Below, in pieces: positions 29,530-38,890 of a DNA stretch of 64,000 bases. Positions within the stretch are counted from its first letter, which is position 1, and each line of letters starts with the position of its first letter. The notes below the pieces were generated by a model, which had not been told where the DNA came from, made no database searches, and worked only from the letters and a program-made list of their open reading frames with translations. The stretch comes from Branchiostoma floridae (lineage: Eukaryota; Chordata; Leptocardii; Amphioxiformes; Branchiostomatidae). The stretch is from assembly GCF_000003815.2 (NCBI RefSeq), contig NC_049980.1:291311-355310 (forward strand), read 5' to 3'. The position numbers and the translations under genes were made by a program.

Positions 29530-31147
29530 CCATACACACACACGCACACACACACACACACACGTACACACACGTACACACACACGCATACACATACGCA
29601 CACACACACGCACATACACTCACACACACATAGACACACACACACAAACACAAACACACACACACTTACACACACACAAACACATAAACGCATACACACA
29701 CACACACGCACACACACACACATACACATAAACACACACACAAAAACACACACACACACACACACAAACACACAAACACTTACATAGATACATTATTCAG
29801 ACTCTATTTCTGCATACATTATACGATTAAACTAATATATTACGTACTTGTTCATGTTGCAGATTGTGACGGCCGGAAATAGTAAGTCGCCAGCCGTGAA
29901 CTCCAGACGGGTGTAAGTGATGGTGTCGTAGGTGAAGTATGAGTAAATCCTGGGGGGGGGGGGGGGAGGCAAAGTTCATATACGATAGCAAGACTATATC
30001 AGACAACAGATGATAAATTATAAGTATAAGTATAAATTCAATCTTCGCTCATCCTCAGGCTATTTCAAACTCTAGAACTCAAATACCCCTGCAGTTCCAA
30101 AGACAGCGAATAGGGACCAGACTTTTTTCCACGTCTTCCAGACCACATGACTTATCATTGATGTCCAAAGCTTGGTCAGAACACGAGATCTTTTCGGCAA
30201 AAGTCCCGCTGCAGTACCAAATCAAGCCGATAGGGGACCGACATTTCTCCGGGTTTTGGCAAAACCTAACAGCAAATACCAAATATCTATAGTTCCAGAT
30301 ATGACTTCGCGGGTAATGCTCTACACAAACAGACAAGCTTACACACAAACCCGAAAACATTTACCTCCTTGTCGAATGTAATAAACAAAGTCAGAATCTG
30401 AAGTTAGGTAACTATTAATACTTACATAGAACCGAACATATATCCGAACCCGGCGTAAGAGGCGAGAATGACGAATATCCACCACGCACGAAAATATTTG
30501 CTCGGAGCGATGAAAATCTGAGGAAATGAATAACAAAAACACAGTGTGACTACAAAATGTAGTAGGTCATTTGCCAATTGCGTTTGAGAAAAAACGCGGA
30601 AATATTTAGGCCGAAAAAATCGTCAACGTTTGGTCAAAGTGAGACTTTTGTGAATCTGGAGTAAGCGAATGCTAACATGACTTCAATATCTAGGCCTGAT
30701 TGATTGTTGATATTACATTAGTATCGTCATAGTACAGTGGAAGCCGCTTAATTGCACACCTTATTTGCCAGTGTATTCCGTGCAGTTATCCAGGTGGAGC
30801 AATAATGGTTTGGGATTTGAGGATTACGTGCAATAAACAGAAGTGTGCGGTAATCCGTTGTGCAATTAACGGGCTTTTACTGTATATGGACATTAGCAAG
30901 TCAGCGATGACATAAATGGACGGATAATAGCACCTATTTTGAACATAGTGTAAAACGGCCTTTTCAATACTCGGTGTGGGTGCCCTTCCATTCACAACAA
31001 CATTTTGCAATCAAGTGTAGAAAGACCCTCATTTCCAGCACTAAACAGACGTATTAGAGTAGGGACACCTACCCTGTTGAGTCCGTGTAGAGTTGTGTTA
31101 CCGGCGAACTCTTTCTCCGGGGACTCTTTCTCGTCTTCGGGCGGCAT
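22822..31147 (-). CDS. Degenerin/ENaC (ASIC-like) cation channel, 12 exons, with in-frame TAG
   Basis: Exons: 31147-31073, 30517-30426, 29949-29848, 29316-29190, 28705-28607, 28088-27963, 27309-27157, 26643-26499, 25990-25934, 25283-25133, 23731-23640, 23015-22822. All junctions are AG..GT with matching phases, giving 471 codons including the final TAA, within the family's usual 450-600. Landmarks: HGLNR gating motif (21-25), TM1 (about 38-56), FPAVTICNMN (about 80-89), FTHSFNYFGNCYTFN, a Cys-rich extracellular region including CACRPFYLPG and CNCPVPC, and the pore NIGGMMGLFIGAS (GAS filter 418-420) with LLEVWEY. Channels of this family are trimers with two membrane helices per subunit that conduct Na+ in response to acid, peptides or force. 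Codon 103 is TAG (29279-29277), so as sequenced the gene is a pseudogene, a null allele or contains an error. A 5' UTR intron is likely (TTGTTGTTTCAG just before the ATG). Confidence 0.85.
23052..23191 (-). CDS. Duplicated alternative terminal exon with G-D-S filter
   Basis: It lies between exons 11 and 12. After an ACCCAG acceptor it opens in the same phase (1) as exon 12 and encodes 46 residues to TGA: NIGGMMGLFIGDSVLSLLEE, then WEYLWQRLKGFL and a different short tail. Only 36 bases separate its stop from exon 12, too short for an intron. Using its acceptor would therefore turn exon 12 into 3' UTR, making the two mutually exclusive. It is fully open, unlike a decayed exon. Function is untested. 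Confidence 0.65.
23640..23731 (-). CDS. Channel exon 11: pre-TM2 segment
   Basis: TTATTCCAG acceptor, GTAAGT donor, phase 2 in and 1 out. It encodes NGVVFSVYYEELNYQKIRQ and GGQLA, the family's segment immediately before the pore. Confidence 0.85.
24114..25037. mobile_element. Mariner-like non-autonomous element (924 bases)
   Basis: The left end CGATGGTGAGTCAGAAAGTA and the reverse complement of the right end CGAGGGTGAGTCAGAAAGTA continue as matching inverted repeats for about 50 bases (..ATGCAAGTGGTTTCATAACAG). TA flanks both sides (24112-24113 and 25038-25039). No transposase frame. It is inserted in the channel intron between exons 10 and 11. Confidence 0.88.
25133..25283 (-). CDS. Channel exon 10: C-x-CP-x-PC segment
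   Basis: TCCTAATTACAG acceptor, GTGAGT donor, phase 1 in and 2 out. It encodes LECNCPVPCSMTKYSTSVSY, a hallmark of the family, then WPNKLTEEH and YGIDPAYMA. Confidence 0.88.
25934..25990 (-). CDS. Channel exon 9
   Basis: A 57-base phase 1-1 exon (TACTTACAG, GTGAGT) encoding TAPSCDPITMFTCVREVLG with two of the conserved extracellular cysteines. Confidence 0.82.
26088..26440 (+). mobile_element. SINE copy 1 (tRNA-derived type, diverged)
   Basis: It contains TGGGAATGGCACTTAACATT, GGTAAATGGAGGTCCCGT, AGAGCCACAC and AAAGAACCCACCGCACTT. The same modules recur in the same order at 54536-54850. The family pattern is a dispersed SINE; the polymerase III head is poorly preserved here. Confidence 0.55.
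26499..26643 (-). CDS. Channel exon 8: Cys-rich extracellular segment
   Basis: The acceptor is a poly-C tract followed by AG; the donor is GTACGT, phase 0 in and 1 out. It encodes ENHVPPWGVCEDRQLEYYDT and CYLECRSKHIVANCACRPFY, the conserved C-x-x-EC..C-x-C..PG arrangement. Confidence 0.9.
27157..27309 (-). CDS. Channel exon 7
   Basis: A phase 0-0 exon (CCCATAG, GTAGGT) of 51 codons: GLKLLVHDPREPA, IALAPGNHAFIAIKR, the family's beta-strand and finger region. Confidence 0.85.
27963..28088 (-). CDS. Channel exon 6
   Basis: A phase 0-0 exon (TTAACCACAG, GTGAGA) of 42 codons with NFTHSFNYFGNCYTFN, a strong ENaC/ASIC signature. Confidence 0.9.
28607..28705 (-). CDS. Channel exon 5
   Basis: A phase 0-0 exon (ACGAAACAG, GTAAGT) of 33 codons with two conserved Cys: LKLCFWKGIFC. 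Confidence 0.82.
29190..29316 (-). CDS. Channel exon 4, carrying an in-frame TAG
   Basis: The acceptor ATTTGATGCCAG follows a T-rich tract; the donor is GTACGT; phase 2 in, 0 out. It encodes KLKVADWYYLSM, then TAG (29279-29277), then LNGVQLNVSTIL. The frame is correct on both sides and no alternative acceptor rescues it. A single-base change from TAC or TAT (Tyr) would explain it. Confidence 0.78.
29385..29785. repeat. (CA)n microsatellite, interrupted
   Basis: About 400 bases of CA with ACGCAC and CATA variants in channel intron 3. Long open frames across it are artefacts. Confidence 0.97.
29848..29949 (-). CDS. Channel exon 3: FPAVTICN
   Basis: The acceptor is a poly-C tract plus AG; the donor is GTACGT; phase 2 in and out. 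It encodes IYSYFTYDTITYTRLEFTAG, then LLFPAVTICNMN, which is diagnostic of the family. Confidence 0.93.
30426..30517 (-). CDS. Channel exon 2: first transmembrane helix
   Basis: CATTTCCTCAG acceptor, GTAAGT donor, phase 0 in and 2 out. It encodes SKYFRAWWIFVILASYAGFG, the TM1 helix. Confidence 0.9.
31073..31147 (-). CDS. Channel exon 1: N-terminus with HG motif
   Basis: ATG, then 25 codons (MPPEDEKESPEKEFAG..TTLHGLNR), GTAGGT donor, phase 0. The His-Gly pair is the conserved gating motif and confirms the reading frame. Confidence 0.85.
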
Positions 31148-32057
31148 GGCGGAAGGTTACATCGATCTGAAACAACAACTGTGGTGTAGTAGAGTAGAGC
31201 TACAGTAAACATTAAGAGTCAACAACTGTTGCGGCACAGACAAAAATTAAACAAAACGAACCTAGGGCAAGCGCAAATCACGGATGTTAAATAAATTTGA
31301 CAGATCTCTAACGACAGAAATGAGGTTGCCTCAAATATAAAATATATTATCCACATTTGCCATACTGGCAGAAACTGTTAAAGTAGTTGCTTTAAAAAGT
31401 ACTATTACGACCGTTTTTGTTGTTGTTTACTCTTTGTCCAGATTCAGACATTTTGTTGTCTCCTTATGAAATTAACGACCAAAAATAAGAAACAGACAGT
31501 CATCGTCGTGACTACCATGGCGCAAGGTGCAGCATAGAGGGTTCACAATTTGTATTACCATGCTTTATTATATGTTTACGTTGATTAAAATATAGAGTTG
31601 TTTTTCTTGGAAATATTTAATACTTATCTTGATAAAAACATTCTTTTGGGTGTTCTATAATGCATTCACATACCTTCTACTTACTATGTTTTGCTGCCCG
31701 GCCCGGCAGTAAACCAGTAACTTCACCCAAGGCCTGTATACGGAGTTACCTCTTGTCTAAAACTTTGTCGTTCAAGTACCTTTGTCGAGTCCACAGCTGG
31801 AACTATGAAGCTGTCCCGAAGCTATTTCCTTGTATAGCTTAATGTACTCTGTAGATCACTGAGACCTGACGTGCAAGTGTTGCTGTGAAAAAAGGTATGA
31901 TCAATGTCGTTTAACACAAGAAAAAAAGGCACTGTATGTTCGCCCTTTCCTGACGCAGTTGTTAGCTTGTCATGTTGTCAGCTATATACACAGCTATACG
32001 ACGGCCTACAGAACGCATAAGTGATGACGCCATCATTGTGTGGGAACTACAGATTCA
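31148..32057. other. 5' flank of the channel gene; no further gene seen
   Basis: A probable splice acceptor (TTGTTGTTTCAG, minus strand, near 31167) implies a 5' UTR exon further up. No core promoter was identified. Confidence 0.4.
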
Positions 32058-32282
32058 TTAACGTTAGTTCATCTTTATCCGCTGGATAACCCATATCCGT
32101 TGTAGATGAAAACAGACAGGGTATTCAAAGACATCAGATCGACGGACGGTGATTTCAAACTGTATTGTTTTGACCACGTTGCAATTTGAAACCAACGTCT
32201 ATCTTTCGACTTGGTATCCCTAAATCCCCCGTTTCTGAGGAAACGGACATAGCTTACCCCGCGGATAAAGGTAAACTTGCAT
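32058..32282. mobile_element. 225-base MITE, copy 1 (TTTATCCGC termini)
   Basis: The left end TAACGTTAGTTCATCTTTATC is mirrored by GCGGATAAAGGTAAACTTGC at the right. The interior GACGGACGGT and ATTTGAAACCA match 60092-60311. Confidence 0.7.
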
Positions 32283-32380
32283 TATATAGCTTCTCGTAAT
32301 CAATCGTAAGTTTTTGGAATCCCCAAGAGGCAATTAACAGTCTAGGGCCTAAGTAGAACATTCCAGAAGTGGATATTTAC

Positions 32381-33410
32381 CGGTGTCACAGCGATCTCAC
32401 CCCCGAGGGGCGAGATCACTAGCGAGACTCAAGGTCTCGGACCGGAGTTTCTTTTACGATTTCGGAGGTTGTTGGACAGCCTCAGGCCGAAGGGCTACAG
32501 TTCCGCTATTAAACGTAGCGAAATTTAATCATTATGGCGGAAAGTCGTTTACTACCTCTTTCCGACAAACATATTGGTACCGTCTGTTGCCTCTTTATTT
32601 TGGTTAGAATATGTAGTAAAATTTTAATTTTGGACCCGAAAACTATCATTTTTTAACACTTTTTTGATCGAAGCTGCTTGGAAAAAACGAATTTTCCCAG
32701 GCTAACGGCCTACGTGGTAGAGAAGCTAAATACTTCATGTCTGTGTAAAATGAAAATAAAAAAATTCCATGTGATAACTTTTTTGCAATCTCCGATGACG
32801 TCATTTCTTCGAAATCGCATGAAAAACGACGATATTTGGGTCATCAGGCGAAAAAACCGCATCACCGTTGCAGCGGACTAATACAAAAATGGTTTCGATG
32901 GCCGACCAACTACTCCTCGCACAAAAACAATACAACCCACGGGCTTTACAGGAAATACGACAAATCTATGCTCAGCTATAACGATCACCAAGCAATAGGG
33001 AGCAAAAGTTAGGGGGACAACAGCGCACTTCCGGCCTATTACACCACCCTTCCGCCAACTCCGGTCAGATTTGAACTCCGACCCAGAACCTCAACCATAT
33101 GCAAGTATGGGAATACAGCGGACCCAAACCTCCTTGTCCGAAACAACTTTAATTGTCTTATCAAGAAGTAATTACGTTAATATTAATACTATGGATGGAG
33201 TTATTGTGTACTTATATCATTCTGAAACTGCATTTTGTGATTCATACCAACCAACTTCTAAAATGTTATGTAAACCCGTTTTTTGGGGGGGAGGGGCGAA
33301 ATCGCTAAAGGGGGGCGAGATAGGGGGCGAGATAGGGGGCAAGATCACTAGCCGGGGAGGGCGAGATCGCTGACAATTTTGCTGGGAGGGGTAGATCACT
33401 GTGACAGCGG
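32381..33410. mobile_element. Element with GTGTCACAGCGATCT termini
   Basis: The left end CCGGTGTCACAGCGATCTC and right end GTAGATCACTGTGACAGCGG are imperfect inverted repeats about 1.03 kb apart. Subterminal GGGCGAGAT units are repeated at the right end. No coding capacity. Confidence 0.5.
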
Positions 33411-35700
33411 CCTGTTCTGATAAAAACAAGACATACATGTAATATGTAGTCCGATAAAAAATGTAACGGATGGGAAGCGATGTACAAGGGTGGATGTAGA
33501 GTTCCACTTTAACCTTCAGCCTGCTAAGGTAGCCTTTTGGTACCAATTTTATACCGGTTATAGGGAATAGGAAGCACGGAGACGGTTAAACACTGAGATT
33601 GAGAATACTTTGTGGGGAACGTTCCAGAACGTGTGTGGTCATTAGCTTTGTCGGCCAACCACAAAAGAACAAATAAAAGTAGCAGGTGCAGCCCGGCCAA
33701 GACTAAACAGCTTGTCATCTTGTCCACTGAAGTTTCGGATGTAGACTGACCTATAGGACGCAAGACGTACAATGTTTGACGTCGCCATGTTTTTTTGGGA
33801 CACCAAAATAACCCAAGGGAAAAGGAATGCCCATTTTTTCTTCATCATGAAGCAAATAGTACCTAGGTACAGTGCTATTTCTTTAACTAGGCACCTAGAT
33901 GTTTTGTTTTTACGGAAAAAGTATTCAGATATTTTTGTCAGCGCACACGCTAACGTACCTCATCAACAAGTGCGACTGGGAACTTGAATGTGATTTAAGT
34001 TCCACTCAAAACACCTGACCTCTGCAAATTAGCACCGCAATGCCTTGCAACAAATTGTTTATTAATAACATGTACGCTTCTGTTCGGTTGGTATGTCAGG
34101 ATTCTCCCTAGTTCTTGTCCCAAGTGATGAAATTCATACAGTTTAACAATGTAAAGCTGAAAGCCCTTGATAGCCATTGATAATAGCTTCCAAGTAGTTG
34201 GGTAGCCCTGGCTGTATTTCTCATGATTATACAGCCGAATAAATCAAATCAAAATTTAAAAAAATCAAAATCAAGCTGAAAATGTATCAGGACACTGGTA
34301 TTTTTCGCATCATATTCTATTATGCAGACATATATACATTGTGCACACACAAATATATACTAATAAACTGTACAAAGAAGTACGTTTTTTGCCGCACATT
34401 CTTACACCAAAAGCTCAAAGCAATAATAGAAAATTGTAACAGTTTTGAATTTCTCCATCTTGATGTCAGATTGAAAATCTTACGACCCTTGCCAGCGGCC
34501 GTCCAGAAAAAAAGCTAGAGTCAGCGGGTTTTGATAGTTTTTGTCAGGTAACAGGGAACATAGCATTTTCCCCTAAGCCATGACAGTAACCCTACAACTG
34601 TAGCTGACATACATTGATTAAAAAAAAAAACACATTTCCTCTGTATGTACCAATGGAAGTTCTGTACGTACAGTATTAAATCAGACTGTAATTTACAAAT
34701 AACCCCAGGCTTGTTTATGGACTGCATGGGATTTTCAAAACCTTTCCGTAAACATTCCTGTAGTATTAATTCCTCAAGGACGAACTGACGGTTGCGAACT
34801 GACATTGTTGCGAAACAACCTGTTACACTTCCTGGTAATATTTCGTCATTTCCCTGCTCACTGGCCAAAGTGTTCACCCGTTCTGAAGCATTTTGATCGG
34901 CCGGCCAACAAAGGAAGATTGCAACAGAAAATCGTACAGGTTACCATACCTCTGCACTGAGTTTGCAAGGGGATCCTAACCTTCTCCACTGGTTTTTCAA
35001 CCCAATTAAGGATTAACGAAACAGGTCGCCTGACGAGGCTGGCCGTAATACCTTTTCAGCTGCCGCATGCTTGCTCATTTTTAACGGAACAGACTGTGTC
35101 CCCAAAAACTTATCGATACTTTATTTTTGTTCTCTAGAAACGATTAAAAGTGTTAAACTTAAGAGCTTACCCGATCTGGTGAAGACGACAAGGTGTAACG
35201 GATTAAGCGGAGTAACGCGTTTGGTTACTCAACAGATGATCTGAACCGTTCTGGGTGGTGACCTCACTAGAGAACTTTTCCCCTGCAGCATGCCTTTTTG
35301 CAAAGCTTGTGATCTTTGTTGGCGGATCAAGTCGAGCATTCGTCCGTGCAAGTCCGAGCCAACAGCCCGAGTCGTCTATTTACACTGTGTATTTGTTCGT
35401 TGTCTCCCGTGACGACGATGGTTATTTTGGCGACGCCCCCTTGACGGAGCCACAATTGATGGTGTTTGTGTTACTCTAAAATTAGTGAGGTAATCACACC
35501 CGGAAACATAATGATGTAAAACATTGTTGCGCCCTGTAGGTTGATCTACACCTAACAACTTCAGCAGAAGATAAGTCTTGGCCCGGTAAACGCATGCTAC
35601 TTTTGTTGACCCTATTTGTTCTTGTGTTATTGCTCGGCCAATACAAGGTATGGAGAGTTCCATGCACAGTATTTCCATCTTCCTGCTTCCTAAGCCCCAC
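33411..35700. other. No gene recognised
   Basis: AT-rich. Around 34190-34275 there is a TGTATTTCT.. region ending in AAATC repeats that resembles a non-LTR retrotransposon tail. No supported coding region. Confidence 0.4.
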
Positions 35701-35712
35701 TACCATTTTTTT

Positions 35713-36580
35713 GCAGGGGGTGATATGCTCGTCAACTTTTATAATTCCTAAAATTTTCATATCATTATGACGTAATATGACGTAGTTATGACGTCATTAC
35801 TAGATTTTTTGGCTAAAACGGGTAATTTTCAATATTTCACACAAAAAGTTAACAATAAAGTTTTCTTATCAATATTTAAGAGTTATAAGACTTTTGTTGT
35901 CAGAAGCCGACGCAGCGACGTTTATGACGTCGTCCTTTAGCTATCCGCCATCCTGGATCATCAGCCTTAGATGCCTTAAGATACTAATCTCCAAGCAGAT
36001 TCTACGGTGCCATAAGATAGTATCAAAGCTGGCCAAGGAGTGTAGCCGGCTAAGGGAGTCAAACGGGCACCGGGAAGTTTGATTCTATACATTACGCACC
36101 ATGGATCTGGTTGGAGATTATTAAGATACATCTTTTTCATCATATGATGCTAAATTCACATGAAAACGGAATCACATGAATGTTTTCTGTCAGTAAATAC
36201 CACATAGTGATGAAATTTGAGTGACAATAAGCTAGTTATAATTTTCATCATAATATTGCCGGCCATCTTGGATATTGAACAATTACGTGATCACATTAGC
36301 ATGATTTATGAATATTAGATTATAAATATCACACTAAGATATGATAGCTATTAAAGATATATAAAAATTAGTATAGTTTAGCAAAAAAAATCTTAAAATC
36401 CCATTGTTTAAGCCAAAATTACTTATTTTTGTATGATATACCTTTCGGAAACCCGTTGCCACGGCAACACCAAACTTTTTGTCAACAATATTTTAGGAAA
36501 AGTCGCCAAGTTTGGTTGTTGTAGCCGTTTGGGAGCCATACGACGTCAAAGTTGGCGTAGGCACTTTTAGCCATTCGGAA
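35713..36580 (+). mobile_element. Relative of the poly-G/poly-C element family, copy 3
   Basis: It shares TGATATGCTCGTCAA, TATGACGTCATTA, GCCATCTTGGAT and AAGTTGGCG-AGGC blocks with the copies at 3750 and 12190 but lacks the homopolymer ends. It contains a diverged foldback (about 35965-36120). Confidence 0.5.
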
Positions 36581-36599
36581 CTGGCCGCCAAACATTCAT

Positions 36600-37230
36600 T
36601 TCTGGAATTGTGCCCTTAAAATTGTCCTTCACACAAGTGATGACGCCATCACTGAAACGTCTTCCAGGCCGTGTTGTATATTTTTGTGTAGCTGACAACT
36701 TGAGAACTGCGCATGCGTCTGAAAGGGGTGAACATATAGTATAAAGTTAATTGTGCTGAACTTTACACGAAATTGACAGCACCCTTGTCACAGTCACCCG
36801 ATCTCAGTGAAACACGTATACAGACCACGTAAAAACATACAAGGTAGCTTCAGGATAGCCTCATGGTTCCTATAGAAAAAGCGGCTTGAAGGACAGAGAC
36901 GACAGTGACCAATATACATTACTGGACCCAGCATCATAGTATGTAGAAGGTATTTGACGTGATAGAAAAGGCAAAAGGAATGTTTTTCTATCAGGGCAAA
37001 GTAAGTGTTTCAGTAACACAATATCATTTCTGTTAAAGCATTTACTCACAAAGTGGGACCTGGTAAGGTTTTGTCTACTTTGCATATTGTACTTCGTTCG
37101 CTTTAGGTAGAAATGACGTCTTTCACCAAGTTGCTTGTAAGTTTTTAAGTTGACTTTACTTTTGTTTAGACTGAGCAAACAGTTTGACAACTATAAAGCA
37201 ACACAGCGATGGTGTTATCCAGAAGGGGTC
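36600..37230. other. No gene recognised
   Basis: No supported feature on either strand. Confidence 0.4.
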
Positions 37231-37237
37231 GAATGTC

Positions 37238-37699
37238 GGACAGTTCGGCACATGGACACTTCAGCCCACTGCCAATCAGGACATTTCAGCACCAAGCCGA
37301 GGTCACTTCGGCTCCAAGCCGAGGACACTTCGGCCCCGGGTCTAGTCCACGATAGTTATCTAACACGTAGCCCGAATTGACTAAATAACGTATAATTTTA
37401 GGACGTATAATTTTTTCTTGTACCTTGCTTATACAGTATTATGTAGTGTTCTCCTGTCTACTGTTTGCTATGTTTCAAGACTTATTTATTTATTTGTTTC
37501 AAGACTTAATTCTCATTATGTTTTATCGTTGCGTTTTACAGAGCTTTTCGATTAATTTGTATATTGCATAGCATGCCCACGCACATAAGAACTAGCGAGG
37601 CCGAAGTGTCCTCCGAGCCTGGGCCGAAATGTCCGGGCCGAAGTGTCTGGGACTTGGGCCGAAATGTCCGGGCCGAAGTGTCTATGTGCCGAACTGTCC
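37238..37699. mobile_element. Element with GGACAGTTCGGCACAT termini
   Basis: Perfect inverted ends GGACAGTTCGGCACAT / ATGTGCCGAACTGTCC, 462 bases apart, followed inward by arrays of GGACACTTCGGCCC-like units in opposite orientations. A 12-base direct repeat CAGAAGGGGTCG flanks it (37220-37231 and 37705-37716). No coding capacity. Confidence 0.75.
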
Positions 37700-37878
37700 T
37701 GATACAGAAGGGGTCGCATTACGTCAATGACGAAGATTAACATCGTCAAGTTCATAATATTGTTTGTATTTTGTCTGACATCTGCTCTATCATCGTGTGG
37801 ATGCAAAAAGAGATGTTTGTATTATTATTACATCGGCTATAAGTAGCAGCAAAAAGTAGTTTCCAGTCATTCTACCCG

Positions 37879-37908
37879 CTGATGATGGTGTCTGATAGAC
37901 ATCGAAAC
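37879..37908 (+). ncRNA. Hammerhead-ribozyme-like motif (degenerate)
   Basis: CTGATGA is followed by a 6-bp stem (GGTGTC / GACATC with one G-U pair, TGATA loop) and then GAAAC, the order of a hammerhead core. One extra U separates CTGATGA from the stem, and no convincing outer stem was found. Such motifs are known in Penelope-like retroelement ends. Activity is doubtful. Confidence 0.3.
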
Positions 37909-38744
37909 GTTGGAAGGAAGTACTCCCTGGCTGTGCCTAAAGAACCTTACTATATGAATAATTGCCAACCTGATGAAGTTAGTTACGGAACAAGATTTAT
38001 AGTTGTTAAGTTTAAACCTTGTTTCAACACAAAAAGAACGAAACTAACCATACTGACGTCAGCTAATGAGACTAAATTGTATTTAATATTGTTAAGCTGG
38101 ATGACTACATTGCATTTATGAACATTATCTCTCCTTTACAAAGTTTAGTTTAACATATTGCAAGAATGCTTTATTTCGCCAGATGGCGTTGATGTTCGGT
38201 CCTCAAAATCAGTCTTTGCTAGTCGTTTGCTGAATAAAGTACAGCTAACGCTCACTAGGCGGCGCGTCAGTACAAAGTAGGTGCAGAATAGCAGATTCAC
38301 CATGGCTAGGGACGGTCCAAGGATCGGTTGCTTGTGTACTAGATAGAATCTGAATTGTGGTGTTCAGTTCTAGGGAAAACTTTTGCTGACAGTATGTGTG
38401 CTAATATATTGTTATGTTAATTAGAATGTATATGGTACCTGTGTTATAGTCGTTGACATGCATTGTACCATGTACAAAAGTCATGCAATGATGTTTCTCT
38501 ATCTCAGCTCAGATCACTGTGGCAGTGTCCTACTTTCTAGTAGACAGTCTACGCTGACTATAGGGAGAGAAATTTGCCAGGGGAGTTTGGTCACCGGAGG
38601 CAAACTTTGGCCAGCACAGAGGGGGGAAAGGTTACCCTCCCAAAAATGACTCTCCTGGCCTGCCTCTCTCACGCTCTTTTCGCCGTTGGGCAGTCCACTG
38701 CCTTTAATGAAGAAGTCAAACCAAACATTGGTAAACGTAGAATA

Positions 38745-38890
38745 CTATGGTAGCATGCGATAGTATCAAAAGCTGGCAGAGGAGTGAAGCCGGCCTAGGA
38801 GTGTGTGTGCGACCGGTAGCGAAACACACTCCTAGGCCGGCTGCACTACTCTACCGACTTTTAATGCTATCGCATGCTACCGCAGGAGAT
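38745..38890. repeat. Foldback element, copy in duplication A
   Basis: Inverted arms GGTAGCATGCGATAG and TCCTAGGCCGG around a GCGACCGGTAGCGAAAC centre. Related to 42985-43165 and 53345-53500. Confidence 0.85.

Noticed and set aside
29323..29787. Several open frames of His/Thr or Cys/Val repeats
   Set aside because: They are frames through the CA microsatellite; real channel exons flank it.
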